Below are positions 1 through 6,678 of a stretch of 38,987 bases of DNA, in pieces. A program made the position numbers and the translations under genes. How positions within the stretch are numbered: position 1 is the stretch's first letter; every line of letters begins with the position of its first letter. The notes under the pieces are model-generated. The model worked only from the letters and a program-made list of their open reading frames with translations. It was not told the DNA's origin and ran no database searches. Source of the stretch: Flavobacterium sp. (lineage in GTDB: Bacteria; Bacteroidota; Bacteroidia; Chitinophagales; Chitinophagaceae); NCBI GenBank assembly GCA_030053925.1, contig JASGCX010000037.1, positions 1 to 38,987 on the forward strand. Reading direction: 5' to 3'.

Positions 1-39
1 CAATAGGTTTGAAAGCGATTTTATGGTGCAGTATTTACA

Positions 40-72
40 AAACCTGACAGGTCTTCAAGACCTGTCAGGTTT
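40..72. repeat. Perfect inverted repeat (16-bp arms, 1-nt centre)
   Basis: Left arm AAACCTGACAGGTCTT (40-55) and right arm AAGACCTGTCAGGTTT (57-72) are exact reverse complements around one base. No run of T follows, so it is a poor intrinsic terminator. Palindromes of this kind are common dispersed intergenic repeats in Bacteroidota. Its role is unknown, and no second copy was seen in this window. Confidence 0.85.
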
Positions 73-114
73 ATCGTATGAAGTTTTAGCCGACGAAAAT
101 GGCTAAGGGTCTTA

Positions 115-148
115 AGACCTTGAAGGTTTAAAATAACCTTCAAGGTCT
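115..148. repeat. Inverted repeat (14-bp arms, 6-nt loop)
   Basis: AGACCTTGAAGGTT (115-128) pairs exactly with AACCTTCAAGGTCT (135-148). It sits between a single leading minisatellite-like unit (about 96-110) and the main tandem array that starts at about 153, so it looks inserted into the array. It resembles the 40-72 palindrome in style, with a GACCT core, but not in full sequence. Confidence 0.8.
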
Positions 149-152
149 AAGA

Positions 153-365
153 GATGAGGGTCACTCAAAAATGGCTGAGGGTCACTCAAAAATGGCTAAG
201 GGTCACTCAAAAATGGCTAAGGGTTACTCAAAAATGGCTAAGGGGCACTCAAAAATAGGTGAGGGTCACTCAAAAATGGGCGAGGGTCACTCAAAAATGG
301 GCGAGGGTCACTCAAAAATGGCTGAGGGTCACTCAAAAATGGGTGAGGGGCATATAAAAATGGAT
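153..365 (+). repeat. 21-nt minisatellite, about ten units, in-frame heptad reading
   Basis: Units of 21 nt start at 171, 192, 213 and so on to 360, with a partial unit at 153. Each contains a core close to GGTCACTCAAAAATGG. Read on the + strand, 171-392 stays open for 73 codons as repeated M-A/G-E/K-G-H-S-K heptads and ends ...RLPFAIF. Variation falls mainly at unit positions 2 and 3 (Ala/Gly, Glu/Lys). Because 21 is a multiple of three, any frame without a stop in the unit stays open, so the reading frame is not proof of a gene. No promoter or ribosome site was recognised. I treat it as a tandem repeat that might encode a very basic low-complexity peptide. Confidence 0.8.
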
Positions 366-395
366 AAGCGTTTGCCCTTTGCCATTTTTTAAAGA

Positions 396-429
396 AAAAG
401 CCCACATTGCTACTGCAATGCAGGCTTTT
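396..429 (-). terminator. Intrinsic terminator downstream of the 460-1143 gene
   Basis: The 15-nt arms 396-410 and 415-429 pair with two internal mismatches around a 4-nt loop. On the minus strand the stem is followed by TTTTTCTTT. It lies 31 nt past the stop of the minus-strand gene. Confidence 0.75.
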
Positions 430-459
430 ATCATTAGGGGGCGTACTATTTTTTACGCT

Positions 460-1143
460 TTATTCTTTCCAACCAAGTTTTTCACGTAATTGTGGGCTAT
501 CGCTTAGGGCTACAATAGCCATTTTCTTAAAGTCACTCATCCACTCGTCAAATATATCATAAGCGTAGTCTCGTTTTTTAGTAGCTGCTTGTGCCTCACC
601 TGTTTCTTTCTTTTGGTCTGCTGAAAGGTCGCTCAAGCCTTCAAAACCAGTTTTTTGGCTTGTTACAATAGCCTCGGTAATACCTCTTACTGCTAATGCT
701 GTTTTGTAAGTGGTGTTTAGTAATATGCCTTTATAAAACTGCAAAGCTTCTGCTTGGTAGCCGCTTTTGCTTTTTTTACGTTCGCCATTTAGGGCTAGTG
801 CTACTTGGGCTCCCACATCGTTTTTAAATACCACCCTAGCAATAGTAAGGTTATTAATATACGTTTTGTGTAGTGCATTTTCTGTAGCAGTATAACTAGT
901 AGTAGCATTGTATTGCTCGCCATATTCTTTTTTCTGTACTACGTTAAGTGTTTCTAAGGTTTCCAGTTCTTGTAGTTTGGCTGTAATCTCAGTACTTGTA
1001 TAACCTATTTCAGCTAGCTTGGGTGCTATATCTGGCTGGGCAGCGTTTATTAACGCAGTTTTACTTTCGGTTATATAGGTTACTATGTTCTTATAGTCGT
1101 AGTGTTCACGTTGTGTTTTTTCAGTTGTGTTTGTTGTTGCCAT
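460..1143 (-). CDS. Conserved-looking hypothetical protein, 227 aa, helical
   Basis: I do not recognise a named family. The 227-residue product has no signal peptide and no membrane span, and is rich in Ala, Thr, Lys and Glu. It looks mostly alpha-helical, with charged stretches such as NGERKKSKSGY near residue 120 and QKKETGEAQAATKKRDY near 180. The C-terminus (DFKKMAIVALSDSPQLREKLG) resembles the ends of small helical-bundle proteins often seen in Bacteroidota, but I cannot assign a function. The start is the first ATG after an AT-rich leader; no Shine-Dalgarno is visible, as is usual here. A terminator lies just downstream (396-429), and the next gene is divergent, so it is probably monocistronic. 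The long intact frame and normal codon use make it a real gene. Confidence 0.8.
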   Translation of the reverse strand: MATTNTTEKTQREHYDYKNIVTYITESKTALINAAQPDIAPKLAEIGYTSTEITAKLQELETLETLNVVQKKEYGEQYNATTSYTATENALHKTYINNLTIARVVFKNDVGAQVALALNGERKKSKSGYQAEALQFYKGILLNTTYKTALAVRGITEAIVTSQKTGFEGLSDLSADQKKETGEAQAATKKRDYAYDIFDEWMSDFKKMAIVALSDSPQLREKLGWKE

Positions 1144-1311
1144 AATTGTTTTGATTTTATTTTAAAGCAAATTAAAAAAGCTTATTTAAAAAGTGACACG
1201 GTGTTTTTTAATATTTATTAACATAATGAGGCTCTTTTGTGGATAAAGATAAATTGATATGTAGAAACTGGCTAGGCGATGTTTTTTGTAGGTTGTATTG
1301 GCATTTATAAT

Positions 1312-1359
1312 CTATTACCAGTAAACCACCACCACCTATTACCAATAAACCGCCACAAC
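1312..1359. repeat. Two-copy 24-bp direct tandem repeat
   Basis: 1312-1335 and 1336-1359 are adjacent 24-nt units differing at three positions. Both begin CTATTACCA and contain TAAACC. They lie in the 247-bp divergent gap between the 227-aa gene and the Sua5 gene, 32 nt before the Sua5 start, where they could fall in promoter DNA. No regulator can be named. Confidence 0.7.
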
Positions 1360-1390
1360 CTAGTATTTTTGCGACTTTAGCAAGGTATTT

Positions 1391-2353
1391 ATGCAAACAA
1401 TCATTGGCGCAGATGTGCAAGCAGCAGCAAGTATTTTACAACAAGGGCAATTGGTAGCAATACCAACTGAAACTGTGTATGGTTTAGCTGCCAATGCGCT
1501 AGATGAAAAAGCCGTGGTGCAAATATTTGAAGCTAAAAATAGACCACGTTTTAATCCGCTAATTATACATGTGGGCAGCATTGCAGCAATAGCACAATAC
1601 GCCATCTTGAGCAACTTGGCCCAAACACTTGCAAATGCCTTAATGCCTGGTGCTTTTACATTGCTTTTGCCCAAACTGCCCATAGTGCCAGATTTGGTTA
1701 CAGCAGGTAGCCCCAAAGTGGCGGTTCGTATGCCCAACCATGCGTTAACGTTGCAACTATTGCAGCAATTGCCATTTCCTTTGGCGGCACCAAGTGCCAA
1801 TGTGTTTGGCTACGTAAGCCCTACAACCGCACAGCATGTGTACGATGGCCTAAGTGGCCGCATATCGTATATTTTAGATGGTGGTGCTTGTACGGTAGGT
1901 GTAGAATCTACCATTGTAGAAGTGATACATGATGCAGTTGTAGTGCATCGTGTGGGTGGTGTAAGTATTGAAGCAATAGAAGCCGTGATAGGTACTAAGG
2001 TGCAGTTACCTGCTGCTACACATAGGCCGCTAACACCCGGGCAACTAAAAAGCCATTATGCCACAACCACACCTTTAATACGTGGCAATGTAAGTGCATT
2101 GTTAGATGCGTTTGCAGATAAAAAAGTAGCCATTATTGGCTTAAATACGTATTACGATGGCTTGCCCAAAGCGCAGCAATACTTGTTATCTGCAAATGGT
2201 AGTTTGGCCGAAGCTGCGCAACATTTGTTTAAAGTAATGCGACTGCTAGATGCTAAAGATTACGATGTAATTATTGCCGAAATTTTTACCGATGAAGGGC
2301 TAGGCAAAGCCATTAACGATAGGCTAGAAAGGGCGCAAGTACTGCACAAATAA
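1391..2353 (+). CDS. ywlC: L-threonylcarbamoyladenylate synthase (Sua5/YwlC type)
   Basis: This cytoplasmic enzyme makes threonylcarbamoyl-AMP from L-threonine, bicarbonate and ATP, the first step of the universal t6A37 modification of ANN-decoding tRNAs. The YrdC fold fills about residues 1-200: PTETVYGL at 25-32, the KxRPxxNPL nucleotide/substrate-binding motif at 49-57, and SPKVAVRMPNH plus APSANVFGYVSP further on. The linker PGQLKSHYAT leads into a Sua5 C-terminal domain ending near residue 320. The length therefore marks it as the two-domain Sua5/YwlC form, not the short TsaC form. The chosen ATG gives the normal N-terminus just before the first beta strand. It is convergent with asd, and nested hairpins at 2490-2540 separate them. 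Confidence 0.95.
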   Translation: MQTIIGADVQAAASILQQGQLVAIPTETVYGLAANALDEKAVVQIFEAKNRPRFNPLIIHVGSIAAIAQYAILSNLAQTLANALMPGAFTLLLPKLPIVPDLVTAGSPKVAVRMPNHALTLQLLQQLPFPLAAPSANVFGYVSPTTAQHVYDGLSGRISYILDGGACTVGVESTIVEVIHDAVVVHRVGGVSIEAIEAVIGTKVQLPAATHRPLTPGQLKSHYATTTPLIRGNVSALLDAFADKKVAIIGLNTYYDGLPKAQQYLLSANGSLAEAAQHLFKVMRLLDAKDYDVIIAEIFTDEGLGKAINDRLERAQVLHK

Positions 2354-2489
2354 GTACCACTCGTTAAATGCTTGTAACTATTTAGTTTTAGTGCCGCATT
2401 TTCTTTTAAGCGGGGGTTCTTACTACATTACATTTCGCACTACCATCGCCCAAAAAAGTAGTGCTAAACATTAACCACACATAAAAAAC

Positions 2490-2540
2490 AAAAACGTTGA
2501 TAGCAATGTGCAACCAACGTTTTTTATTTGCTATCAACGT
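2490..2540. terminator. Two overlapping, mutually exclusive hairpins between convergent genes
   Basis: The segment 2490-2499 pairs with 2515-2524 (10 bp, then T-rich on +), which suits termination of the + strand gene ywlC. The overlapping segment 2494-2506 (ACGTTGATAGCAA) pairs exactly with 2528-2540 (13 bp). On the minus strand that stem is followed by TTTTTGTTTTTT and suits termination of asd, whose stop is 5 nt away. The left arm is shared, so one transcript can form only one of the two. Confidence 0.75.
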
Positions 2541-2545
2541 ATATT

Positions 2546-3535
2546 TTACAATAAACCTTTACCAGTTAAGTACTCGGCAATTTGCACTGCGTTTGTAGCA
2601 GCACCTTTGCGTAAGTTGTCGCTCACAATCCACATGTTTAGTGTTTTTGGTTGCGTTTCATCTCTACGTAAGCGGCCTACAAACACCTCGTCTTTTTCGT
2701 GTGCCCATAATGGCATTGGGTAAAATTGTGCCGCATCATTTTGTTGCAATACCACACCCGGTGCCTTGCTTAACAATGCTTTTACTTCATCAAGGTTGTA
2801 CTCATTTTCAAACTCTACATTTACGCTTTCGCTATGGCCACCCACCACAGGAATACGTACTGTAGTAGCGGTTACTTTAATGTTGTCATCTTGCATTATT
2901 TTGCAAGTTTCTTTCACCATTTTCATTTCTTCTTTGGTGTAGCCATTTTCTAAAAAAACGTCAATTTGTGGTATCACGTTCAAGTCTATTTGATACTTGT
3001 AAGCCATAGAACCCTCAACACCTTTGCGTTCGTTAAATAATTGATCTACCGCAGCTTTACCAGTACCAGTAACACTTTGGTAAGTGCTTACTACCACACG
3101 TTTAATGCTGTATTTAGTATGTAAGGGTTGCAAGGCCACCACCATTTGAATAGTGCTGCAGTTAGGGTTGGCAATAATTTTATCTTCGGCAGTTAATACG
3201 TAAGCATTTACTTCTGGTACTACCAATTTCTTAGTTGGATCCATGCGCCAAGCACTACTATTGTCTATTACCGTAATGCCAGCAGCAGCATATTGTGGCG
3301 CCCACTCTAAACTAGTGCCGCCACCAGCAGAAAATATAGCAACAGCGGGCTTTGCAGCAATACCATCGGCCATACTTACAACCTTGTATTTATTGCCTTT
3401 AAATTCTACGGTTTTGCCTACCGAACGTTCAGATGCAACTGGTACTAATTCAGTTACTGGAAAATTTCTTTCTGCTAAAACCTGCAACATTTTGGTACCT
3501 ACCAAGCCTGTGGCACCAACTACTGCTACTTTCAT
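2546..3535 (-). CDS. asd: Aspartate-semialdehyde dehydrogenase
   Basis: It catalyses NADPH-dependent reductive dephosphorylation of aspartyl-4-phosphate to aspartate-4-semialdehyde, the branch point to lysine/diaminopimelate, threonine, methionine and isoleucine. The N-terminus carries the NADP-binding GATGLVGTKML at residues 7-17. The catalytic cysteine is C126 in NPNCSTIQ. SVTGTGKAAVDQL and RIPVVGGHSESVNVEF hold the substrate-binding and catalytic-His regions. At 329 aa it is full length. The ATG gives the canonical MKVAVVGATG start. It is preceded on the same strand by a leader peptide and terminator/antiterminator (3606-3724), so expression probably responds to charging of Lys/Thr/Ile tRNAs. 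It is transcribed alone, ending at the 2528-2540 hairpin. Confidence 0.97.
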   Translation of the reverse strand: MKVAVVGATGLVGTKMLQVLAERNFPVTELVPVASERSVGKTVEFKGNKYKVVSMADGIAAKPAVAIFSAGGGTSLEWAPQYAAAGITVIDNSSAWRMDPTKKLVVPEVNAYVLTAEDKIIANPNCSTIQMVVALQPLHTKYSIKRVVVSTYQSVTGTGKAAVDQLFNERKGVEGSMAYKYQIDLNVIPQIDVFLENGYTKEEMKMVKETCKIMQDDNIKVTATTVRIPVVGGHSESVNVEFENEYNLDEVKALLSKAPGVVLQQNDAAQFYPMPLWAHEKDEVFVGRLRRDETQPKTLNMWIVSDNLRKGAATNAVQIAEYLTGKGLL

Positions 3536-3605
3536 GTTTGTTTGTTTTTTGTTTGTTAATAAAATAATTAAAGTTTTTTTTCACCTCTTTAGGTGATGTG
3601 GGCAT

Positions 3606-3676
3606 AAAAAAAACCTCCCCGTTTTGGGAAGGCTCTTAGTATGTTGTTAGGTACATAAAAAGATAAGCTACTTCCC
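3606..3676 (-). promoter_or_regulatory. Transcription attenuator of asd: terminator and competing antiterminator
   Basis: On the minus strand CCTTCCC (3632-3626) pairs with GGGGAGG (3620-3614), with one bulge, and is followed by eight T (3613-3606): an intrinsic terminator upstream of asd. Its left arm AAGAGCCTTCCC (3637-3626) can instead pair with GGGAAGtagCTT (3676-3665), giving 6+3 bp around a 3x3 loop, an antiterminator. The GGGAAG segment is the last two codons of the leader peptide. A ribosome that finishes the peptide would cover it and leave the terminator free; one stalled at the AAGAAA or earlier Thr/Ile codons would leave it free to antiterminate. A small hairpin, 3581-3596, follows before asd. 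The structure is read from sequence; the mechanism is inferred. Confidence 0.8.
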
Positions 3677-3724
3677 GTTTAGGATGTGTTTCTTAGTACT
3701 CTTTATGTTCTTTATTGTTGTCAT
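3668..3724 (-). CDS. asd attenuation leader peptide, 18 aa
   Basis: ATG at 3724-3722 opens a frame reading MTTIKNIKSTKKHILNGK and ending in TAG at 3670-3668. Of its 17 residues after Met, three are Thr, three Ile and five Lys, all products of the aspartate pathway that asd feeds. This matches the logic of enterobacterial leader peptides such as ThrL. The stop lies 36 nt before the terminator stem, and the final GGG AAG codons form one arm of the antiterminator. A promoter-like pair lies just upstream, so the transcript would start only a few bases before the ATG. The frame is too short for routine gene calling. Confidence 0.75.
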   Translation of the reverse strand: MTTIKNIKSTKKHILNGK

Positions 3725-3732
3725 TTGCGGTG

Positions 3733-3764
3733 CGAATGTATAAGGTAAAATGTTTTATGCCAAA
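3733..3764 (-). promoter_or_regulatory. Bacteroidota-type promoter for the asd leader transcript
   Basis: On the minus strand TTTG (3764-3761) is followed after 20 nt by TACATTCG (3740-3733), one mismatch from the TAnnTTTG -7 consensus. Transcription would begin about 3-8 nt before the leader ATG at 3724. Confidence 0.6.
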
Positions 3765-3784
3765 ATTTATTTTGCTAAATCTTG

Positions 3785-3982
3785 TTAGGTAAAATTGGAT
3801 TGGCGAATTATTGATGTGTGCGTTCCATTAGCGATAACCTTTTTTTCTGCTAGTATAATTACTGTTAGAGTAGGGGTTCCTAATTTTCTGTATTTAATGT
3901 GGCTACCTTTTTGTGAGACGAAATGAAACCCGTTTCGCTGCTACATTTTTAAAACATCGTCTGATGAATATAGTTTAGGCAA
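3785..3982 (-). pseudogene. hicA-like mRNA interferase toxin, inactivated by a nonsense codon
   Basis: Reading from TTG at 3982, the frame gives PKLYSSDDVLKM, then TAG at codon 14, then QRNGFHFVSQKGSHIKYRK and on to TSIIRQSNFT before TAA at 3787-3785. The NGF-x-FVSQKGSHIKYRK block with the GSH histidine and the GT-x-x-SIIRQ ending are typical of HicA, a dsRBD-fold RNase toxin of type II systems. The length (65 codons) is normal. Apart from the stop the frame is intact, consistent with a single change such as TTG or TTA to TAG. The start, which overlaps the hicB stop by 8 nt, is TTG, where ATG-CCT would be expected. The 3' end lies about 20 nt before the asd leader promoter. Confidence 0.8.
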
Positions 3983-4190
3983 GTTCTAATTCTGTAGAAA
4001 TAATTTCAGGGTTCTCAATAATGGTTGCTTCATCAAACGAAACATCTTCAAAGTACAATTCTAAAGCTTCTTCTAAATTGCTTAATGCTTCTGCTTTTGT
4101 TTCGCCAAAGCTTGATATATCTACATTAAGGCATTGTGCCACATACAATTCATCTTCTTTCCAAACTACATTTTGAAATGATGCTTACAT
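3975..4190 (-). pseudogene. hicB-like antitoxin, nonsense codon 2
   Basis: ATG (4190-4188) is followed at once by TAA (4187-4185), then an open frame of 69 codons: ASFQNVVWKEDELYVAQCLN, VDISSFGETKAEALSNLEEA, LELYFEDVSFDEATIIENPE and so on. The ELYVAQC...SSFGET..EAL.NL.EALELYFED pattern is the HicB partial RNase-H-like fold that neutralises HicA. ATG-TAA-GCA differs by one base from ATG-AAA-GCA, so one A-to-T change would explain the loss. No in-frame ATG follows that could rescue it, though weak TTG/GTG starts exist. The hicB-then-hicA order with overlapping ends is a common Bacteroidota arrangement. Confidence 0.8.
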
Positions 4191-4220
4191 TTTACCTTGT
4201 TTTATAACTTAAAAGGAAAT

Positions 4221-4253
4221 AAAAAAGCACCAACTTTTATTGTTGATGCTTTT
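4221..4253 (-). terminator. Intrinsic terminator of the M13 peptidase gene
   Basis: 4223-4234 pairs with 4242-4253 (12 bp, one mismatch, 7-nt loop). On the minus strand the stem AAAAGCATCAAC...GTTGGTGCTTTT runs into TTTTTTATTT. It starts 11 nt after the stop codon. Confidence 0.8.
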
Positions 4254-4263
4254 AAAATATAGG

Positions 4264-6291
4264 TTACCAAATTTTTATTCTGTCCTTTTCTGGCTTAAAC
4301 ATTTTATCGCCTTCTTTTACATTAAATGCTGTGTAAAACGGTGTAAAATTCATCAATGGTCCTAAAACTCTCCAAGATGATGGTGAGTGTGGATCGGTAT
4401 TAATTGACTGCCTCATGCTTTCATCTTTTTCTTTGCCGCGCCATATTTGGGCAAATGAAATAAAGAAACGTTGGTCTGGTGTAAAGCCATCAATTTTTGT
4501 AGTGTCTTTACCTTGTTTGGTCATTTTAAAGGCACTGTAAGCAATGGCAATACCGCCAATGTCGGCCATGTTTTCACCTGTAGTTAATGCGCCATTTATA
4601 TGTACTGTATCTAACACAGTGAAGCTATTGTACAAGTCAATTACACGTTTGCTTTTAGCTACAAATTGTAGGCTATCGCTTTTAGCCCACCAGTTTTTAA
4701 GATTACCATCTTTATCGTATTGTGCACCTTGGTCATCAAAACCATGTGTCATTTCGTGACCTATTACCATACCAATACCACCATAGTTAATCGCATCATC
4801 TGCATTAGGATCAAAGAAAGGAAACTGTAAAATGCCAGCAGGAAAAACAATTTCGTTAAACGTAGGATTGTAGTAGGCATTAATGGTTGGTGGCGTCATG
4901 CCCCATTCTGTTTTATCTACAGGCTTACCTACTTTGCTCATTTGGTATGCAAATTCATTTTTGGCACAAGCCGTTAGGTTTTCAAAGAATTTGCTTCTAT
5001 CAATAGTTACTTTACTGTAGTCACGCCATTTTTCTGGATAACCAATTTTCTTTAAAAAAGCATGCAGTTTATCTTTTGCTTTTTGCTTGGTAGTATCGCT
5101 CATCCAATCTAGGTCGTTAATTCTTTTTTCAAAAGCCAAACCAAGATTATTTACTAGTTCCAACATGCGTTTTTTAGCATCTTCTGTAAAGTATTTTTTC
5201 ACGTACAATTGGCCTAATGCTTCGCCAAGGTTGCCATCAGTCATGCGGTACATTCTATCCCAACGTGGCTTAATTTTTTGCTGACCAGTTAGCGCTTTTT
5301 GATAATCAAAGCGAGCATTTACAAAGCTGCTACTTAATGCTGCTGCTGTATTACTTATGGTATGAAACCTAAGATAGGCTTGCCATACATCAATAGGTGT
5401 GGTAGTTAGCAACTCATTTATTTTAGCATAAAAAGCGGGCTGACTCACATTAACTGAATCAACTTTTGCACCCAATGTTTTAGTTAGCGTTACCCAATCG
5501 AATGTTGGCATTGCTTTTTGTAAATCTGCAATGGCTTTTTTATTGTAATTGCTTTGCGGATCTCTAAGCTCTACATTGGTTTTATGGCTAAGTGCTATTT
5601 GTTTTTCTAAGTTGTAAATGGCTAGTGTTTGTTTGGTAGCCGTTACAGAATCGCTACCTGTTAGTTGCAAAGCTTTTTGCACATAGGTTTGATAAGCTTT
5701 TTGAATAGCAACTGTTGCAGGGTCAGATTTTACATAGTAATCTCTATCTGGCATACCCAAGCCACCTTGATAAAATACCAAGATGTTCATGCTACTATTT
5801 TTATCATCTGCAGCCACATACGGTTGAAATAATAAGCCACTGTTTTCAGTAAGTTGTGTACCAAGAAAACCCATAACACCTTTGGCATCTTTAATAGCTG
5901 CAATGCTTGCAAATGTTGGCTTTAAAGGTTCGTAGCCAAGCTTTTCAATAGTAGCAGAATCCATACCTGAAGCATAAAAATCGCCTACTTTTTGTTCTAT
6001 ACTACCTGCACTTTGCCCACCTTTAGATACATCTTCTAAAATGGTTTTAAGGTTGGCTTTTGTACGATTATACAAATCTAAAAAAGCACCAACACCAGAT
6101 TCTGTAGAAGGTATTTCGGTGTTCTTAATCCATTTGCCATTTACAAATAGAAAGAAGTCATCACTAGGTTTTACCGAACTATCCATATTGGCAGTTTCAA
6201 TAAATTTTTGAGTAGTTGTGGCTTTGTCTTTACAGCCATTTATTGCTGCAAATGCAAGCGGCAATGCAAGCAACCATTGTATTTTTTTCAT
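4264..6291 (-). CDS. M13 family zinc metallopeptidase lipoprotein (neprilysin/PepO-like)
   Basis: This endopeptidase is predicted to cleave oligopeptides in the periplasm or at the outer membrane. A lipoprotein signal is visible: MKK, a hydrophobic stretch and AINGC with the lipid Cys at residue 20. The large alpha-helical N-terminal M13 domain (about 30-430) precedes the catalytic domain. INAYYNPTFNEIVFPAG is the M13 substrate-binding stretch. The zinc site is HEMTH at 512-516 with E573 in GENMADIGG, where D577 is also conserved. The C-terminus (FYTAFNVKEGDKMF...RIKIW) matches the family, though the usual C-terminal Cys-x-x-Trp is K-I-W. Length 675 is normal. It is monocistronic, with its own terminator at 4221-4253. 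Confidence 0.95.
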   Translation of the reverse strand: MKKIQWLLALPLAFAAINGCKDKATTTQKFIETANMDSSVKPSDDFFLFVNGKWIKNTEIPSTESGVGAFLDLYNRTKANLKTILEDVSKGGQSAGSIEQKVGDFYASGMDSATIEKLGYEPLKPTFASIAAIKDAKGVMGFLGTQLTENSGLLFQPYVAADDKNSSMNILVFYQGGLGMPDRDYYVKSDPATVAIQKAYQTYVQKALQLTGSDSVTATKQTLAIYNLEKQIALSHKTNVELRDPQSNYNKKAIADLQKAMPTFDWVTLTKTLGAKVDSVNVSQPAFYAKINELLTTTPIDVWQAYLRFHTISNTAAALSSSFVNARFDYQKALTGQQKIKPRWDRMYRMTDGNLGEALGQLYVKKYFTEDAKKRMLELVNNLGLAFEKRINDLDWMSDTTKQKAKDKLHAFLKKIGYPEKWRDYSKVTIDRSKFFENLTACAKNEFAYQMSKVGKPVDKTEWGMTPPTINAYYNPTFNEIVFPAGILQFPFFDPNADDAINYGGIGMVIGHEMTHGFDDQGAQYDKDGNLKNWWAKSDSLQFVAKSKRVIDLYNSFTVLDTVHINGALTTGENMADIGGIAIAYSAFKMTKQGKDTTKIDGFTPDQRFFISFAQIWRGKEKDESMRQSINTDPHSPSSWRVLGPLMNFTPFYTAFNVKEGDKMFKPEKDRIKIW

Positions 6292-6375
6292 GCGGTGATA
6301 TATTTATATGAAGATAATACTCTCTTTTTGAGAACTGTGTCCTATTATTTCAATTTGAATTTGAATTGAGGTTAA

Positions 6376-6672
6376 TTAAGCTTCTTCGAGTTCTTCTAAA
6401 GCATTTTGAATTCCCATTTTGATGATAAGTTTTAGTTCATTAGATGCATTAGTTAAAATAATCCTCTCAAAAAAAAATTCTGCTCCTAATTCCAAGTATA
6501 GCCTACCAAATATTTGTTTAGCACAATAAGTAGCCATAGTTTTTGTTTTAGACATGTCAATTTCAATTTTGCTTCCATTGACTGTTAAACTTTTTTTTAT
6601 CTCTAAATATATTTCTTCGCCTGTTTCTTTTTCACTTATTATAGGACCGTGTTTAGCAAAATCAATTTTCAT
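6376..6672 (-). CDS. STAS-like protein, DUF4325 type, 98 aa
   Basis: The small soluble protein has the beta/alpha pattern of STAS-like DUF4325 proteins: KIEIDMSKTKTMATYCAKQI (about 36-55) for the core strand and helix, then LYLELGAEFFFERIILTNAS and LKLIIKMGIQNALEELEEA. STAS folds bind and are phosphorylated by HATPase-type partner kinases in partner-switching systems. The next gene upstream, 6 nt away, encodes exactly such an ATPase, which supports a regulatory pair. It is the last gene of a three-gene operon. The DNA is visibly more AT-rich than its neighbours, suggesting acquisition. I cannot name the output. Confidence 0.75.
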   Translation of the reverse strand: MKIDFAKHGPIISEKETGEEIYLEIKKSLTVNGSKIEIDMSKTKTMATYCAKQIFGRLYLELGAEFFFERIILTNASNELKLIIKMGIQNALEELEEA

Positions 6673-6678
6673 AAAATT

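Noticed and set aside
171-392. 73-aa heptad-repeat protein
   Set aside because: A 21-nt repeat keeps any stop-free frame open automatically; there is no promoter, and the upstream frame is broken by a stop at 129-131. Kept as a repeat, not a gene.
1208-1420. 70-aa minus-strand frame with GGLLVIGGGGLLVIDY repeats
   Set aside because: It is produced by a 24-bp tandem duplication in intergenic DNA, overlaps the ywlC start and has no family resemblance, promoter or credible start context.
1360-1800. 146-aa minus-strand frame opposite ywlC
   Set aside because: It is fully antisense to a well-conserved enzyme gene and has no recognisable features.
3581-3596. Small hairpin before asd as a second terminator or riboswitch
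   Set aside because: Only 6 bp and, on the asd strand, followed by A not T. No known riboswitch core could be recognised.
6346-6367. AT-rich inverted repeat TCAATT...AATTGA as terminator of the STAS cassette
   Set aside because: Six A/T-rich base pairs with no T-run; too weak to call.
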